A stretch of DNA of 64,000 nt. It comes from Dawidia cretensis. Lineage in GTDB: Bacteria; Bacteroidota; Bacteroidia; Cytophagales; Cyclobacteriaceae. Shown here one piece after another: positions 7,908 through 17,868 of the stretch. Each line of letters starts with the position of its first letter. The stretch's first letter is position 1. The position numbers and the translations under genes are program-made. The notes under the pieces were generated by a model that was given only the letters and a program-made list of their open reading frames with translations, searched no databases and was not told the DNA's origin. The DNA is taken from positions 186,001 to 250,000 of the forward strand of contig NZ_JAHESE010000003.1 in the NCBI RefSeq assembly GCF_018598175.1. Reading direction: 5' to 3'.

Positions 7908-10900
7908 ATGGCAAACATCTATGAACGTATCCAAAAACGTGGCAGTTTACGGCGTCGCTGCGATAAATATATCGTAGCGGTGGCGCTGGCCGTTTTTGCA
8001 GGGGCGAACCCCCGACCGTTGCTCGCTGCCGTTTTACAACAGCAGGTGCAATCGCTGACCGTGACAGGTAAACTTACGGATGAAACCGGCGCAGCCCTGC
8101 CCGGTGTAAACGTAATGGAGAAAGGTACCACAAATGGTGCAGTAACAGACGCCAACGGTGACTATCGCCTGACGGTGGGGTCTTCCAACGCGGTGTTGGT
8201 ATTCACCTTTGTAGGTACGGTCAGCCAATCGGTCGTGGTGGGTACGCAGAGCACCATCGACATCCAGCTGATGTCCGATGCATCGACGCTCGGCGAAGTG
8301 GTCGTCGTGGGCTACGGCACACAGTCCAAACGCGACATAACAGGTGCAGTAAGCTCGGTCAAGGCCGACGATTTCAACCGAGGTATCGTCAACTCGCCGG
8401 AGCAGCTGCTGCAAGGTAAAGTAGCAGGTGTCAATGTCACGTCTGCCAGCGGCGAGCCCGGGGCAGCGCAAAACATCACGATTCGGGGCCCCGGTACGGT
8501 GCGCAGCGGCAGCACGCCGTTGTACGTCATTGACGGCATACCGCTGGATAACAGCAACACCGCCGGTATGGGGATTGACAACGGCGGTACGACCAATCCG
8601 TTGAACTTCCTCAACCCGCAGGACATCGCGTCGATCGACGTGCTGAAAGACGCCTCCGCGACAGCTATTTATGGTGCTCGTGGCGCGAATGGCGTTGTGC
8701 TGATCACCACCAAGCGCGGCAAAACCGGCCAGTCCGGTGTAACGTACTCGGCGAGCTACGGTGTATCAAAACTTGCCCGTAAGATCGATGTTTTTTCCGC
8801 CGACGAATTTCGCCAGGCAGTGCCGCAGACAGGCGCAGCCGTGATCGATCTCGGCGGCAATACAGATTGGCAGGACCAGATCACGCGTACAGGCACTACA
8901 CAAGACCACAATGTGGCGTTTTTCGGCGGAGCCGAGAAGATGAACTATTACGCGTCCCTCGGGATGCAGGACCAGGAAGGTATCCTGAAGAACAGCAATC
9001 TGAAGCGTTACACGGGCCGCATCAATGTCAGCCAAAAGGGATTGAACGATCGTCTTTCCCTGGACATGAACCTGAACGCGTCGCACACCCGCAACGATCG
9101 CCCCGAGATTTCGAGCCTCGTCAACACAGCGCTTACCGCGAATCCGACCATGCCGGCCTACGACAGTGTCGGTGGAATTTACCAGCGCCAAGACCCGATA
9201 AATCCGCTGGCGATGCTCAATACCTATAAGGACATCACCGAGACGAACCGTGTCATCGGTAATATCTCGCCGTCATTCCGCATCATCGAAGGCCTGGTGT
9301 ATAAGCTTAATGTCGGTATCGACGTGACCAGCGCGATTCAGGATGTGCAACGCATGCCGAGCGTATATCCCGCCCAGGAAGGCCGGCTGGACTCGTATTT
9401 CACAAATAACACAAACAGCCTGATTGAGCATTACCTGACCTACAATTTTTCGAAGGGGAATCATGCCTTCACATTACTGGCAGGTCATTCATACCAGAAG
9501 ATCACATCGAAAACGCGCCATTGGAGCATTTCTACCTTCCCGATCTCCGGTATCGAGCCCCGCTATAACCCCGGCCTTGGCTCGGAGATCGATTTGACGG
9601 CATCTGCAGATAACAACCGCCCGTTGGGAAAAGCCGTCAAGAACGAGCTGCAGTCTTTCTTCGGCCGTCTTAACTATATCTTCAAAGAGCGCTATCTTCT
9701 GACGGCCACCGTGCGTACGGATGGCTCGTCGAAGTTCGGAGACAACAATAAATACGGTACCTTCCCTTCGTTTGCGGCGGGCTGGATCATCTCCGAGGAA
9801 CCGTTCATGGCGACCATCCCGGTCAATACACTGAAGCTGCGCGCCGGTTGGGGCCAGACCGGTAACCAGGAGATCGAGCCGAAAGCTTCGTTTGCACGCT
9901 ACCTGACTGCCACCGGCGCAGGGTATAGTTATCCATTCTTTCCCGACGGTTCCGCGCCGCAAGGCACAATCGTTCAGAACTACGCGAACCCGAACCTCCA
10001 ATGGGAAATTTCCAAGCAAACAGATGTCGGACTTGACTTTGGCTTTTTTGAAGGAGCGCTCACAGGCTCGGTGGACTACTTCCGAAAGGTAACAAGCAAC
10101 GTATTGCTGAAGGTTACGGTACCCGACCCGATTCAGCCGGCCTTGTTTTACTGGCGCAACGTAAAAGACATGGAGATCGTCAACGAGGGTACGGAAATGG
10201 CACTCGACTACCGCTATGACGCCGGAGCTGACTTCACCTTCCATGTAGGCGGTAACATTACATTCATTAAAAACGAAGTGCGCAACTCGCCGGCTACGTT
10301 GATCCCTTCCGGCAGTATTTCCGGAGGCGGCCTCACCTCGGCTTCCGTAAACGGCTATATAAATGGCGAGCCCATCGGCACGTTCTTCCTGCAACAATTT
10401 ACCGGTATCGGCGAAGATGGCTTTAGTACATACCTCGAGCCCGGGGAAGATGGCGAAAGCCGCTATATTTCCGGAACAGCGTTGCCCGACAAACTTTACA
10501 ACTTCAACCTGGGAGCTTCCTATAAAGGGTTCGACCTGTCGGTGAATTTCAACGGCCTGAGCGGCAACAAAATTTACAACGGTACTGCGAATCTGAACTT
10601 CTCGCGTGCCCAGCTGGCCAAGAGCCGCAATACAACCGATGCGGCTACGAGATATTCAAACGAAGACGTTACCAACGCGAACAGCGTATCGACACGCTAT
10701 TTGGAAAAGGGTGCTTTTCTGCGTCTGAATAACGCCACCCTGGGCTATAACTTCAGTCCCGAGTCGCTGGGCATCGGTAACTGGATCAAGTCGCTGCGTC
10801 TGTCGGTTACCGGTCAGAACCTCTTTGTAATAACCGATTACTCCGGGTATGATCCCGAAGCAAATGCAGAAGGTCGCCGGATCGAAGATGCCAATTCGTT

Positions 10901-10967
10901 TGGTATTGATTACGCCAGCTATCCGAAAGCACGTTCAATCGTGTTCGGTTTAAATGTTTCATTTTAA
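7908..10967 (+). CDS. SusC/RagA-type TonB-dependent transporter
   Basis: 1019 residues from the ATG at 7908. An in-frame ATG at 7836 would add 24 polar residues before the signal peptide. The signal region is CDKYIVAVALAVFAG. A carboxypeptidase-regulatory-like domain follows (~45-120: VTGKLTDETGAALPGVNV, DANGDYRLTV), then the SusC plug (~125-240: VVVVGYGTQSKRDITGAVSS, PLYVIDGIPLDN, IDVLKDASATAIYGARGANG), and a ~22-strand barrel ending in a terminal Phe (VFGLNVSF). No STN domain is present. It is paired with susD 13 bp downstream. The substrate is unknown: no glycosidase shares this operon, although a GH15 gene converges just beyond. Confidence 0.96.
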   Translation: MANIYERIQKRGSLRRRCDKYIVAVALAVFAGANPRPLLAAVLQQQVQSLTVTGKLTDETGAALPGVNVMEKGTTNGAVTDANGDYRLTVGSSNAVLVFTFVGTVSQSVVVGTQSTIDIQLMSDASTLGEVVVVGYGTQSKRDITGAVSSVKADDFNRGIVNSPEQLLQGKVAGVNVTSASGEPGAAQNITIRGPGTVRSGSTPLYVIDGIPLDNSNTAGMGIDNGGTTNPLNFLNPQDIASIDVLKDASATAIYGARGANGVVLITTKRGKTGQSGVTYSASYGVSKLARKIDVFSADEFRQAVPQTGAAVIDLGGNTDWQDQITRTGTTQDHNVAFFGGAEKMNYYASLGMQDQEGILKNSNLKRYTGRINVSQKGLNDRLSLDMNLNASHTRNDRPEISSLVNTALTANPTMPAYDSVGGIYQRQDPINPLAMLNTYKDITETNRVIGNISPSFRIIEGLVYKLNVGIDVTSAIQDVQRMPSVYPAQEGRLDSYFTNNTNSLIEHYLTYNFSKGNHAFTLLAGHSYQKITSKTRHWSISTFPISGIEPRYNPGLGSEIDLTASADNNRPLGKAVKNELQSFFGRLNYIFKERYLLTATVRTDGSSKFGDNNKYGTFPSFAAGWIISEEPFMATIPVNTLKLRAGWGQTGNQEIEPKASFARYLTATGAGYSYPFFPDGSAPQGTIVQNYANPNLQWEISKQTDVGLDFGFFEGALTGSVDYFRKVTSNVLLKVTVPDPIQPALFYWRNVKDMEIVNEGTEMALDYRYDAGADFTFHVGGNITFIKNEVRNSPATLIPSGSISGGGLTSASVNGYINGEPIGTFFLQQFTGIGEDGFSTYLEPGEDGESRYISGTALPDKLYNFNLGASYKGFDLSVNFNGLSGNKIYNGTANLNFSRAQLAKSRNTTDAATRYSNEDVTNANSVSTRYLEKGAFLRLNNATLGYNFSPESLGIGNWIKSLRLSVTGQNLFVITDYSGYDPEANAEGRRIEDANSFGIDYASYPKARSIVFGLNVSF

Positions 10968-10980
10968 TTGTACACAGCGT

Positions 10981-12666
10981 ATGAGAAAGAATATATATGT
11001 ATTGATATTGTTTTTGGGCGTCATGCTGGTAGAAGGTTGCACCGACCTGCAGGAAGAAGTGCTGGACGAGTCACTGACCGGCAACGTGACGAACGGTGAT
11101 GTTATAGCAGGCACCCTGGCACCGGCCTATGCGTCGCTGTCGGAGGTGTTTCTGCACACCCGCTACTTTGCCATGCAGGAAATCTCCACCGATGAGGCGA
11201 TCCTGCCGTACCGCGGCGGTACCGATTGGGGTGATAACAATATCTACATCGATTTGCACAGGCATACATACACACCGATGAACGGCCCGATAACCAATAC
11301 CTGGAATGCCATTTCGCAAGGCATTACGCGTTCGGTAATTGCCGTTTCTAACGTTCGCACCCTGCAAAGCGAAGGTCAGCAGGTAGACGCATACCTGGCC
11401 GAGGCTCGTGGTCTGCGCGGTTATTATTCCATGCTAAGCCTGGATCTTTTCGGTATAGTCATGTCCAAAGACACACTCGATGTACGGTCGCGTGTGCTCC
11501 GCGGCGACGAAGCTGTCAACTATATCGAGCAGGATCTGCTGGCCGCGGAAGCGGTGCTGGACGATACAAACGGTCCCGGCCGGATCACGAAAGCCGCAGC
11601 GCAGGGATTGCTGGCGCGTCTGTACCTGAATGCCCCGGTATATCGTAATCCGTATGCGGAGGCTTACGAATTCCGCCGCGAAGACATGGAGAAGGTCGTG
11701 GAGTATTGTGACAAAGTGATCGACGCCGGTAAGTATGCACTTTCGTCCGAGTTCTTTGAGATTTTCGACGACGAAAATCATACGAACAAGGAGCTTGTCT
11801 TCGCGATCGACCAACGCGCCAACCTGAACGGCAACAACCGGATGGCATACTTTTCACTGTCGGGTGACCAGTTTCCATTGCCGCAATTCGTAAATGCCAA
11901 CGGTACCGACGGGCCAGGCATCACGCCGGAGTTCTACCACTCGTGGGTGGATGCCTATGACGGCGCAGACCCTGCTACCAAAGACATGCGTTTCTATAAG
12001 AGAAACCTGGACCCCGCCGTCACGTGTATCGCTGCCGCCGATTTTGAGATCGACCGTGGTATCCTGCGGGGGCAGCAGTACGGTCTGCAGACAGACCGGA
12101 AGGGCACCCCGTTCAAACGTTGTGCCGACGGAGCGAATTATGTTGTTGGGCCGTTGTTTAACAATACCCGCGGTAACACGACACAACCGGTGATCTTCAC
12201 GGAAGAAGTTGACTATACAACCTATAGCGGTTACAGCTCGGGCTATCGTGTGTTGAAATACGAGTTCAGCAAGACGTCCGACGACGGGCGAGCAAAGGGT
12301 GAATTTGACATCGTACTGCTGCGTCTGGCTGACATTTACATGATGCGTGCCGAGGCAAAGCTTCGGATGGACGACGCTGCCGGCGCGCTGCAGGATGTCA
12401 ACACTGTACGGGCTGCACGTACTGCCCGGATCGGCATTCCTCCACTCGGGTCGATCGATCTCGATATTATGTTCCGCGAACGCGGCTTCGAGTTTTATTT
12501 TGAAATGCTGCGTCGTACCGATATGATTCGCTTCGGCAAATATGAGGATGCGTGGACCGAGAAAACCAACAGCGATCCGCTCAAGCGTCTCTTCCCGATT
12601 CCGCAGACTGCCATCGACGGCGCTTCGGAGTTCGAAGGCTTCCTGGAGCAGAATGACAGCTACTAG
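10981..12666 (+). CDS. SusD/RagB-type nutrient-binding lipoprotein
   Basis: 561 residues from the ATG at 10981. An earlier in-frame ATG at 10954 overlaps the end of susC and does not start a signal sequence. MRKNIYVLILFLGVMLVEGC is a lipoprotein leader with acylated Cys20. The SusD fold is seen in the N-terminal block (AEARGLRGYYSMLSLDLFG), the TPR-like helices (AAAQGLLARLYLNAPVY) and the C-terminal block (ADIYMMRAEAKLRMDDAAG, FRERGFEFYFEMLRRTDMIR, LFPIPQTAID). It would cap the SusC channel at the cell surface. The operon ends here at a strong terminator. Confidence 0.96.
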   Translation: MRKNIYVLILFLGVMLVEGCTDLQEEVLDESLTGNVTNGDVIAGTLAPAYASLSEVFLHTRYFAMQEISTDEAILPYRGGTDWGDNNIYIDLHRHTYTPMNGPITNTWNAISQGITRSVIAVSNVRTLQSEGQQVDAYLAEARGLRGYYSMLSLDLFGIVMSKDTLDVRSRVLRGDEAVNYIEQDLLAAEAVLDDTNGPGRITKAAAQGLLARLYLNAPVYRNPYAEAYEFRREDMEKVVEYCDKVIDAGKYALSSEFFEIFDDENHTNKELVFAIDQRANLNGNNRMAYFSLSGDQFPLPQFVNANGTDGPGITPEFYHSWVDAYDGADPATKDMRFYKRNLDPAVTCIAAADFEIDRGILRGQQYGLQTDRKGTPFKRCADGANYVVGPLFNNTRGNTTQPVIFTEEVDYTTYSGYSSGYRVLKYEFSKTSDDGRAKGEFDIVLLRLADIYMMRAEAKLRMDDAAGALQDVNTVRAARTARIGIPPLGSIDLDIMFRERGFEFYFEMLRRTDMIRFGKYEDAWTEKTNSDPLKRLFPIPQTAIDGASEFEGFLEQNDSY

Positions 12667-12680
12667 GATACAGGTATACA

Positions 12681-12712
12681 GGCTGCCTTCCACCGGAAGG
12701 CAGCCTTTTTTT
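12681..12712 (+). terminator. Rho-independent terminator of the susCD operon
   Basis: GGCTGCCTTCC-acc-GGAAGGCAGCC, a perfect 11-bp stem with a 3-nt loop, is followed by TTTTTTT. It begins 15 bp after the susD stop. The minus-strand side has no T-run, so it serves the plus strand. Confidence 0.92.
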
Positions 12713-14552
12713 ATGTCTTTCCGTCCTGTGGCTGAAAGCCGAGGCGGTCCAGTTGTTTGTCGAGCTCCAGGGCGGCGCTGATAAGTGCCAGGTGGGTGAA
12801 GGCTTGCGGGAAATTGCCAAGGTGCGCCGCGTTTTTATTGATCTGCTCGCTGAACAGACCAAGGTGATTGGCATACCCCAGCATCTTTTCAAAGCTATCG
12901 AGCGCGCGGATAACCTCGCCGCTTTTAGCCAGCGCTTCGATATACCAAAAAGAACATAGTGTAAATGTGCCTTCTTCGCCGGTCAGGCCGTCTACCGCGG
13001 GCGAATCTTTATACCGGTACAACAGCACGTCCATGCCAAGGGTCTTTTCTACGACCTTGAGCGTAGCAAGCCAGCGAGGCTCGTCCGGCGAGACAAAGTG
13101 GGTAAGGGGCATGAGCAGCACACTGGCGTCGACCTGATCCGCCCCTTTGTACTGTACCCAGGCGCCGACCTGTGGATTCCAGAAGCCATCGAACACGTCG
13201 TAGTATATCTCGTCGCGCACGGCATGCCAGAGTGCGTGGGGATAGGGAAACGAACGATGATCGGCAATTTTGATGGCACGGTCCATTGCCACCCAGCACA
13301 TCAGGCGGCTGTGTAGGAATTCACGCTTGTCGCTGCGCACCTCCCAAATACTGTGGTCCGGCTTACGCCAGTCCGCAATGACACACTCTACTTGCTTGAC
13401 AATACACTGCCAGAATTCGTATGTGATAGCATGATGCTGGTTGTTATAAATATAAATCGTATCAATCAGCTCTCCGTAAATGTCAAGTTGCAATTGTTCC
13501 TGTGCGCCGTTGCCAATGCGTACAGGCCGCGAGCCTTTGTAACCTTCCAGGTGCGGTAATTCGCGTTCGGTAAGCTCGTGTCGGCCGTCGATGGTATACA
13601 TCAGGTACAGCTTGCCTTCTTCAGTGCGCGCATGGATCCAGTGTAAAAAAGCAGTAGCCTCTTCCGTAAAGCCGAGACGCAGAAAAGCGTACATGGTAAA
13701 TGCTGCGTCGCGTATCCAGGTATAGCGGTAATCCCAGTTACGCACTCCGCCGATCGTTTCCGGCAATCCAAATGTGGCCGCAGCGACCATCGACCCGTGT
13801 TCGTACGAGGTCAGTAGTTTTAACGTAATAGCCGATCGGTGTACGATCTCCGTCCAGCGACCGCGGTAAGTAGACTGCGAGATCCAGTGGCGCCAGAAAT
13901 TGATGGTTTCGTCGTAAAGGGTGTTAATATAATATCCGATCGGGTGAAGCACATGGGTCTCATCTTCGGAAACAGATTCCAACACAATGTGGACCGTCTC
14001 TGACTCCCGGACGACAAACTCGGTATAGCCGGTGCCTTCGCGTAATTGTAGCGGCACGTCTGCCAGCAGTCGCAACACGACACCGCCATCATGCTCGGCC
14101 CGAAAGAAGACCCCCGTCTCCGTAAAACTATAGTTGGCAGTGGCCTGCCCATAATGAAAGGCTGGATGACACTCCATCCGAAAGGTGAGATCGCCGCGTA
14201 CGGCCGTAACCTGTCGGACAATGGCACACAGATTCTCGCCTTGGTGTTGCACGATCGGCATAAAGTCCGTCAGCTCGGCAATCCCTTCGTCAGAAAAAAA
14301 ACGTGTCAGCAATACAGCTGTTCCCGGCAGGTATAGCTGCTTGCTATGGTAATCTTGCATCACAGGCGTGATCGAAAATGATCCACCTTTTTGTGCGTCA
14401 AGCAGGCGTGCAAACACCGTAGGTGAATCAAACGTCGGGAAAGACATAAAGTCGATCGATCCCGTCAGTGACACCAGCGCGACGGTCTTTAAATTGCCGA
14501 TAATGCCGTAATGCTCAATCGGGAGATAAGAATCTGTGTGAAGGTCTTCCAT
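12711..14552 (-). CDS. Glycoside hydrolase family 15 (glucoamylase/trehalase-like)
   Basis: 613 residues from the ATG at 14552; the longer frame to 14591 starts with TTG inside a palindrome. The N-terminal beta-sandwich (~1-220: IEHYGIIGNLKTVALVSLTG, DFMSFPTFDSPTVFARLLD) is typical of bacterial and archaeal GH15 enzymes. The (alpha/alpha)6 catalytic domain follows (~240-600) with GVRNWDYRYTWIRDAAFT, LPHLEGYKGSRPVRIGNGA and EEGTFTLCSFWYIEALAKSG. No signal peptide is seen, so it is probably cytoplasmic. It is the last gene of a minus-strand cluster with an SDR enzyme, a GH63-like glucosidase and an ASRT homolog, suggesting turnover of an intracellular glucan or disaccharide. The exact substrate is not readable from sequence. 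Confidence 0.92.
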   Translation of the reverse strand: MEDLHTDSYLPIEHYGIIGNLKTVALVSLTGSIDFMSFPTFDSPTVFARLLDAQKGGSFSITPVMQDYHSKQLYLPGTAVLLTRFFSDEGIAELTDFMPIVQHQGENLCAIVRQVTAVRGDLTFRMECHPAFHYGQATANYSFTETGVFFRAEHDGGVVLRLLADVPLQLREGTGYTEFVVRESETVHIVLESVSEDETHVLHPIGYYINTLYDETINFWRHWISQSTYRGRWTEIVHRSAITLKLLTSYEHGSMVAAATFGLPETIGGVRNWDYRYTWIRDAAFTMYAFLRLGFTEEATAFLHWIHARTEEGKLYLMYTIDGRHELTERELPHLEGYKGSRPVRIGNGAQEQLQLDIYGELIDTIYIYNNQHHAITYEFWQCIVKQVECVIADWRKPDHSIWEVRSDKREFLHSRLMCWVAMDRAIKIADHRSFPYPHALWHAVRDEIYYDVFDGFWNPQVGAWVQYKGADQVDASVLLMPLTHFVSPDEPRWLATLKVVEKTLGMDVLLYRYKDSPAVDGLTGEEGTFTLCSFWYIEALAKSGEVIRALDSFEKMLGYANHLGLFSEQINKNAAHLGNFPQAFTHLALISAALELDKQLDRLGFQPQDGKT

Positions 14553-14585
14553 GGACGTGTGGGCGGAGCTTGTTACTGCGACTGT

Positions 14586-14605
14586 CGCCAATCTTCAGAC
14601 TGGCG
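14586..14605. repeat. Palindrome, second copy of the 43.8-kb palindrome core
   Basis: CGCCAATCT-tc-AGACTGGCG. The inner 18 bp match the centre of the long palindrome at 43786-43829 at 17 of 18 positions. It lies between the 47-residue ORF and GH15. It may be a repetitive extragenic palindrome or an intercistronic structure. Confidence 0.5.
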
Positions 14606-14612
14606 TATGAAC

Positions 14613-14756
14613 CTAACGCTTCGTCTTTTTATAATTGGACTCGTATAACTGCGGCTCGTTATCCGGGCTCTTGGCCGGATGGCCCGAGATATCGGTCACT
14701 TTCTTCGGAGTCGGTTTTTTAGGCTCTTCTTTTTGGGGCGCAATTTTTTTAGCCAT
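14613..14756 (-). CDS. Small basic protein, 47 residues, unknown
   Basis: The frame starts MAKKIAPQKEEPKKPTPKK and ends LYESNYKKTKR, with 14 Lys/Arg and several Pro residues; it is probably disordered. There is no membrane segment or signal. It sits between the ASRT homolog and GH15 on the same strand, with 48 bp to the former and 60 bp to the latter, so it looks like a true member of the cluster rather than a chance frame. I do not recognise a family. Coding status rests on position, the good ATG and protein-like composition. Confidence 0.55.
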   Translation of the reverse strand: MAKKIAPQKEEPKKPTPKKVTDISGHPAKSPDNEPQLYESNYKKTKR

Positions 14757-14804
14757 ACAGGTATGGGTTTATGTCTGTATCAGGGTGTAAAAACCGTACC
14801 CGGT

Positions 14805-15179
14805 CTACACCGGGTACGCCATGGTGCTTAGCAAAGCGTTTTCGGCTTGCCGGCTGTCCAGGCGTGTATGCTGCACAACCACGGGCACAGTCGATTCAAT
14901 AATACACGCATAATCCGTATCCAGGGGAATCGGAGCGGGGTCGCTCAGGTCGTTAAAGCGCACGTGTTTCGTGCGGCGGGCGGGCACCGTAACACGGTAT
15001 GGGCCCACGGGATCGCGGTCACTGAAAAATATCGTAAACTGTACCTGCGCGTCTTCCTCGCCGGCATTGAGAATACAAGCTGTTTCGTGACTCGTCATAG
15101 CCGGCGCCGGGCCCGTGCTGCCTGACGGTATATAGCCTTCGGGGATCGCCCACAAGGTATTTCCTATGCTCTTTTTCAT
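14805..15179 (-). CDS. Homolog of Anabaena sensory rhodopsin transducer (ASRT, PF07100)
   Basis: 124 residues from the ATG at 15179; the longer open frame upstream overlaps the end of the glucosidase gene. The whole chain matches the ASRT family: LWAIPEGYIPSGSTG, MTSHETACILNAG, IFFSDRDPVGPYRVTVPARR, TKHVRFNDL and VVVQHTRLDSRQAENALLST. ASRT is a small soluble beta-sandwich tetramer first found beside a cyanobacterial rhodopsin. Most homologs have no rhodopsin nearby and occur with carbohydrate genes, so a sugar- or small-molecule-binding role has been proposed. Here no rhodopsin is present, and it sits 47 bp after a glucosidase gene, which fits that view. Confidence 0.93.
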   Translation of the reverse strand: MKKSIGNTLWAIPEGYIPSGSTGPAPAMTSHETACILNAGEEDAQVQFTIFFSDRDPVGPYRVTVPARRTKHVRFNDLSDPAPIPLDTDYACIIESTVPVVVQHTRLDSRQAENALLSTMAYPV

Positions 15180-15226
15180 ACCGGCATCTGATAAAATAGA
15201 GTGCCAGCCATGCGGCCGGGCACAAA

Positions 15227-17842
15227 CTACGTCTTGGGCTGAATCAGCTTGGCAACGAGTCCCGTCCACCCCGTTTGATGGGTAGCACCGATGCCACGAC
15301 CATTGTCGCCGTGGAAATACTCATAGAAATAAATGTAATCGCGGAAATTCGGATCGGATTGAAGCTTCGGATGATGACCGTAAACCGGACGATTCCCGGA
15401 CGCATCTTTGCGAAAGATTCGCACGAGCCGTTCACTTAAATCATCCGCAATTTCTTGCAAGGTGCGCATCTGTCCCGAGCCCGTAGGATGCTCGATCTTA
15501 AAGTCGTCGCCATAATATTGATAAAAACGCTGCAGCGATTCAATCAGCAAGTAGTTGACCGGAAACCAGATAGGCCCCCGCCAGTTCGAATTACCGCCAA
15601 ACATGGTGGAGTCGCTCTCGCCCGGTATATACTTTACCTTTAAATCCGTACCCTCGGTATGAAACGTATAAGGTTTCGCGTCGTATACTTTTGACAACGC
15701 GCGTATGCCGTACGGAGAGAGGAACTCCGCCTCATCCAACATACGCTTCAGAATACGTTTCATGCGATGGCCACGCAGCAGCGACAACAAGTGGCGCTCT
15801 TTCTTCCCTTTTTCCACCCACCGTGAAATAAGACCCGCCAGGTCGGCACGATGTTGTAAAAACCATTGCAGTCGCTCGCGGAACTGCGGATTAGATTCGA
15901 AGATCTCCTCGTCGAGAATTTCAACAGCAAAGAGTGGAATCAGCCCGACCATCGAACGCACCTTGAGGCGTTTGTACTGGTTGTCGGAGGTATTGAGCAC
16001 ATCGTAGAAGAACTCGTCTTCGTCGTCCCACAAGTTAATGCCCTCGCCGCCGATGTTGGCCATGGCGCCCGCAATGTAGAGAAAGTGCTCGAAGAACTTG
16101 GTGGCCAGGCTTTGATATACCGGGTTCTCCTTGGAAAGCTCCAGGGAGAGGCGAAGCATATTCAGCGTATACATCGCCATCCAGCTTGTGCCGTCCGACT
16201 GTTCGAGGTATTCGCCGCTGGGCAGCTTCGTGTTCCGGTCAAAAACACCAATGTTATCCATTCCCAGGAAGCCGCCCTGGAAAATGTTATTACCCTCGTT
16301 GTCCTTCTTATTCACCCACCAGGTGAAGTTGAGCAACAACTTGTGAAAGACCTCTTCCAAAAAAACGCGATCACCTTTTCCGTTTCGTTTTTCGTCAATC
16401 TTGTATACCCGGTACGTTGCCCACGCATGCACCGGCGGATTCACATCGCTTAGTGCCCACTCGTATGCCGGTAGCTGCCCGTTGGGATGCATGTACCACT
16501 CCTTGGTGAAAAGCAACAACTGGCTCTTGGCAAACTCGGCGTCCACGACCGCCAGCGGAATGGTATGAAAAGCAAGATCCCACGCGGCATACCACGGGTA
16601 CTCCCACTTGTCCGGCATGGAGATAATATCGGAGTTCCGCAGGTGCATCCACTCACGGTTGCGGCCCAGCTTGCGGCTGGCGGGGGCAGGTTGACCGTCG
16701 TCGCCGCGGATCCACTTGCCCACATCATAGTAATAATATTGTTTGCTCCACAGCATGCCTGCAAAAGCCTGCCGTTGAATGTTCCGGTCATCTTCGTCCT
16801 GGATCTTCTCCTGCAGCTCGTGGTAGAAATCGTCGGCATCTTGTACACGCTGCGTAAAGATTTCGTCGAACTTCTGGAACGGGTTGAATAAATACCGGTA
16901 GGCCAGGCGTAGCCGGAGGGTTCGTTTCTCGCCGGGAGCAACTGTAAGCGTATAACGCACGGCAGCCTTGGTGCCCCGGCGTGTGGCGTTTACGGTGTTA
17001 GCCTTTTTGTTAACGACATACTCGTGAATGCCGTCCTTATAGGTGCCCGGCGATGCATAATTATACAGACGCTGCGTATTGGTCTCGTTCTCGCAGAAGA
17101 GCGTCTCACCGGGCTCCTCGGCATAAAAGTAATATTTGCCGAGCCGTTGATGATTAAGCTGGATCACACCCTCTTCATCTTGAAAAAGCTCGGGCTTTTC
17201 AGTACCGCTCTTCCACGACCAGATATTGCGAAACCAGACCTGCGGCAACACTTCCAGCGTAGCCGGCTCGCTGCCCAGGTTGTGCACCGTCACGCGAATG
17301 AGCATGTCCCGGTCGTCGGCCTTGGCGTACTCCATCGAGATATCGAAGTAGCGGTTGTTGTCAAACACCCCGGTATCGATCAGCTCATACTCGGGGTCAG
17401 CCTTGGTCCGCTTGCGGTTTTCTTCCACCAGCTGTGCGTAGGGAAAAGCCGCCTGCGGATACTTGTACAGCATCTTCATGTACGAATGCGTCGGCGTGCT
17501 GTCGAGGTAATAATAATGCTCCTTACAGTCTTCGCCGTGATTGCCTTCATACCCGGTCAACCCGAACATGCGCTCTTTGAGAATAGGATCTTTGCCGTTC
17601 CAGAAACCGAAGGCAAAACACAGGTATTGTTTGTCGTCGCTAATGCCGCCGATGCCTTCCTCACCCCAACGGTAGGCCTTGCTGCGGGCCATGTCGTGTG
17701 TGAGATACTGCCAGGCGTTACCGTTTTCGCTGTAGTCCTCCCGTACCGTGGCCCATTGCCGTTCCGTTAGATAGGGACCCCACTTGCGCCAGTTTTTGTC
17801 CTTCGCGACGTCTTCCTGCAGACGTGTCTTTTCTGCGTTCAT
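15227..17842 (-). CDS. GH63-like (MGH1-type) glucosidase
   Basis: 871 residues, no signal peptide. The N-terminal half is a beta-sandwich with YLTERQWATVREDYSENG, AFGFWNGKDPILKERMFGL and the E-H-Y-Y-Y-L-D-S segment. The C-terminal (alpha/alpha)6 domain includes YPWYAAWDLAFHTIPLA, QLPAYEWALSDVNPPVHAWA, GMDNIGVFDRN, NSNWRGPIWFPVNYLLIESL and HQTGWTGLVAKLI. These match large bacterial proteins related to eukaryotic processing alpha-glucosidase (GH63) and mannosylglycerate hydrolase. Acidic residues in W-D-L-A and W-R-G-P-I regions are the likely catalytic site. It is 26 bp downstream of the SDR gene and 47 bp upstream of the ASRT homolog. The natural substrate is unknown. Confidence 0.9.
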   Translation of the reverse strand: MNAEKTRLQEDVAKDKNWRKWGPYLTERQWATVREDYSENGNAWQYLTHDMARSKAYRWGEEGIGGISDDKQYLCFAFGFWNGKDPILKERMFGLTGYEGNHGEDCKEHYYYLDSTPTHSYMKMLYKYPQAAFPYAQLVEENRKRTKADPEYELIDTGVFDNNRYFDISMEYAKADDRDMLIRVTVHNLGSEPATLEVLPQVWFRNIWSWKSGTEKPELFQDEEGVIQLNHQRLGKYYFYAEEPGETLFCENETNTQRLYNYASPGTYKDGIHEYVVNKKANTVNATRRGTKAAVRYTLTVAPGEKRTLRLRLAYRYLFNPFQKFDEIFTQRVQDADDFYHELQEKIQDEDDRNIQRQAFAGMLWSKQYYYYDVGKWIRGDDGQPAPASRKLGRNREWMHLRNSDIISMPDKWEYPWYAAWDLAFHTIPLAVVDAEFAKSQLLLFTKEWYMHPNGQLPAYEWALSDVNPPVHAWATYRVYKIDEKRNGKGDRVFLEEVFHKLLLNFTWWVNKKDNEGNNIFQGGFLGMDNIGVFDRNTKLPSGEYLEQSDGTSWMAMYTLNMLRLSLELSKENPVYQSLATKFFEHFLYIAGAMANIGGEGINLWDDEDEFFYDVLNTSDNQYKRLKVRSMVGLIPLFAVEILDEEIFESNPQFRERLQWFLQHRADLAGLISRWVEKGKKERHLLSLLRGHRMKRILKRMLDEAEFLSPYGIRALSKVYDAKPYTFHTEGTDLKVKYIPGESDSTMFGGNSNWRGPIWFPVNYLLIESLQRFYQYYGDDFKIEHPTGSGQMRTLQEIADDLSERLVRIFRKDASGNRPVYGHHPKLQSDPNFRDYIYFYEYFHGDNGRGIGATHQTGWTGLVAKLIQPKT

Positions 17843-17868
17843 GTGCTAAAGATAACCAAAAGGATGTA

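Noticed and set aside
9489-10397. Minus-strand ORF of 302 codons under susC
   Set aside because: Shadow of the SusC barrel coding region; no signal, motif or regulatory context.
15180-15269. Longer form of the ASRT homolog
   Set aside because: It overlaps the end of the glucosidase gene, and the family starts with the segment at 15179.
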